Assembly: GCF_910592395.1 (NCBI RefSeq)
Contig: NC_088320.1
Span: forward strand, 16,120,501 to 16,184,500
Source: Lineus longissimus
Taxonomy: Eukaryota > Nemertea > Pilidiophora > Heteronemertea > Lineidae
Reading direction: 5' to 3'
Length of the DNA: 64,000 nucleotides
Part shown: in pieces, positions 63,812 to 64,000 of the stretch
Layout of the letters: each line of letters begins with the position of its first letter
Position numbering within the stretch: the first letter of the stretch is position 1
The notes under the pieces: model-generated
The model's database searches: none
What the model was told of the DNA's origin: nothing
Seen by the model: only the letters and a program-made list of their open reading frames with translations
Made by a program: the position numbers and the translations under genes

Positions 63812-64000
63812 GTAGGTTAAGTCTTTAAAATCAATAAGAAAATCGCCTATATAGTGATTTATGCCAAATAGGAACGCGAGTATTCTTTAATCACATAGGT
63901 ACACCGCCGTACCGGAGTCGCGCTCAGACTCTCATTACATTGTGGTTTAAGTTCAGTTTTCTACCATGTCGAAACACGGTAAGTTCCTTAAACTAATGAT

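Overview
The window is animal genomic DNA, probably from a marine invertebrate (echinoderm, hemichordate, cephalochordate or similar; the species is not decidable by eye). It has short coding exons of 96-786 bp with GT-AG splice sites, kilobase introns, and a dense population of miniature transposable elements. There is no bacterial-style gene organisation.

Essentially the whole window is the inside of one plus-strand gene. I could trace 46 exons (804 to 63811, about 8.9 kb of coding sequence or about 2,980 residues) that join in phase with one unresolved junction (exon 5 to 6). It begins upstream of, or at, the left edge and runs off the right edge. The product starts with cysteine-rich EGF-like modules. 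It continues as a long series of about 100-residue beta-sandwich-like repeats (W-x-G-F-x-D-x-E-S-G-I-x-x-Y, then G-x-x-Y-Y-V-x-V-x-A-x-N, then S-D-G-V-x-x-D-x-T-P-P-x-x-G). Near the right end there is one larger 786-bp exon with a galactose-binding/DUF642-like module. It looks like a giant extracellular or cell-surface protein.

The introns carry the mobile elements. One 5.7-kb intron (52935-58661) holds a complete pogo/Tigger-type DNA transposon (53327-55549, TA target duplication, 492-aa transposase) and an antisense non-LTR retrotransposon reverse transcriptase ORF (55729-57921). Many smaller elements were recognised by inverted ends, target-site duplications and multiple copies: two families of 162-163 bp that insert at CCGG, Harbinger-type MITEs with TAA duplications, a 371-bp MITE pair, 191-bp hairpin MITEs, a foldback element with tandemly repeated arms, and several tRNA-derived SINE heads.

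The most interesting element is a family present at ten loci. It has 154-bp LTRs (TG...CA ends, 5-bp target duplications) either alone or flanking an internal region of only about 113 bp, which has a candidate primer-binding site and a polypurine tract. The LTR contains a colinear stretch of 5S rRNA-like sequence covering the pol III internal promoter. This is the architecture of the plant Cassandra TRIM retrotransposons, here in an animal genome. One locus is a tandem LTR-internal-LTR-internal-LTR array.
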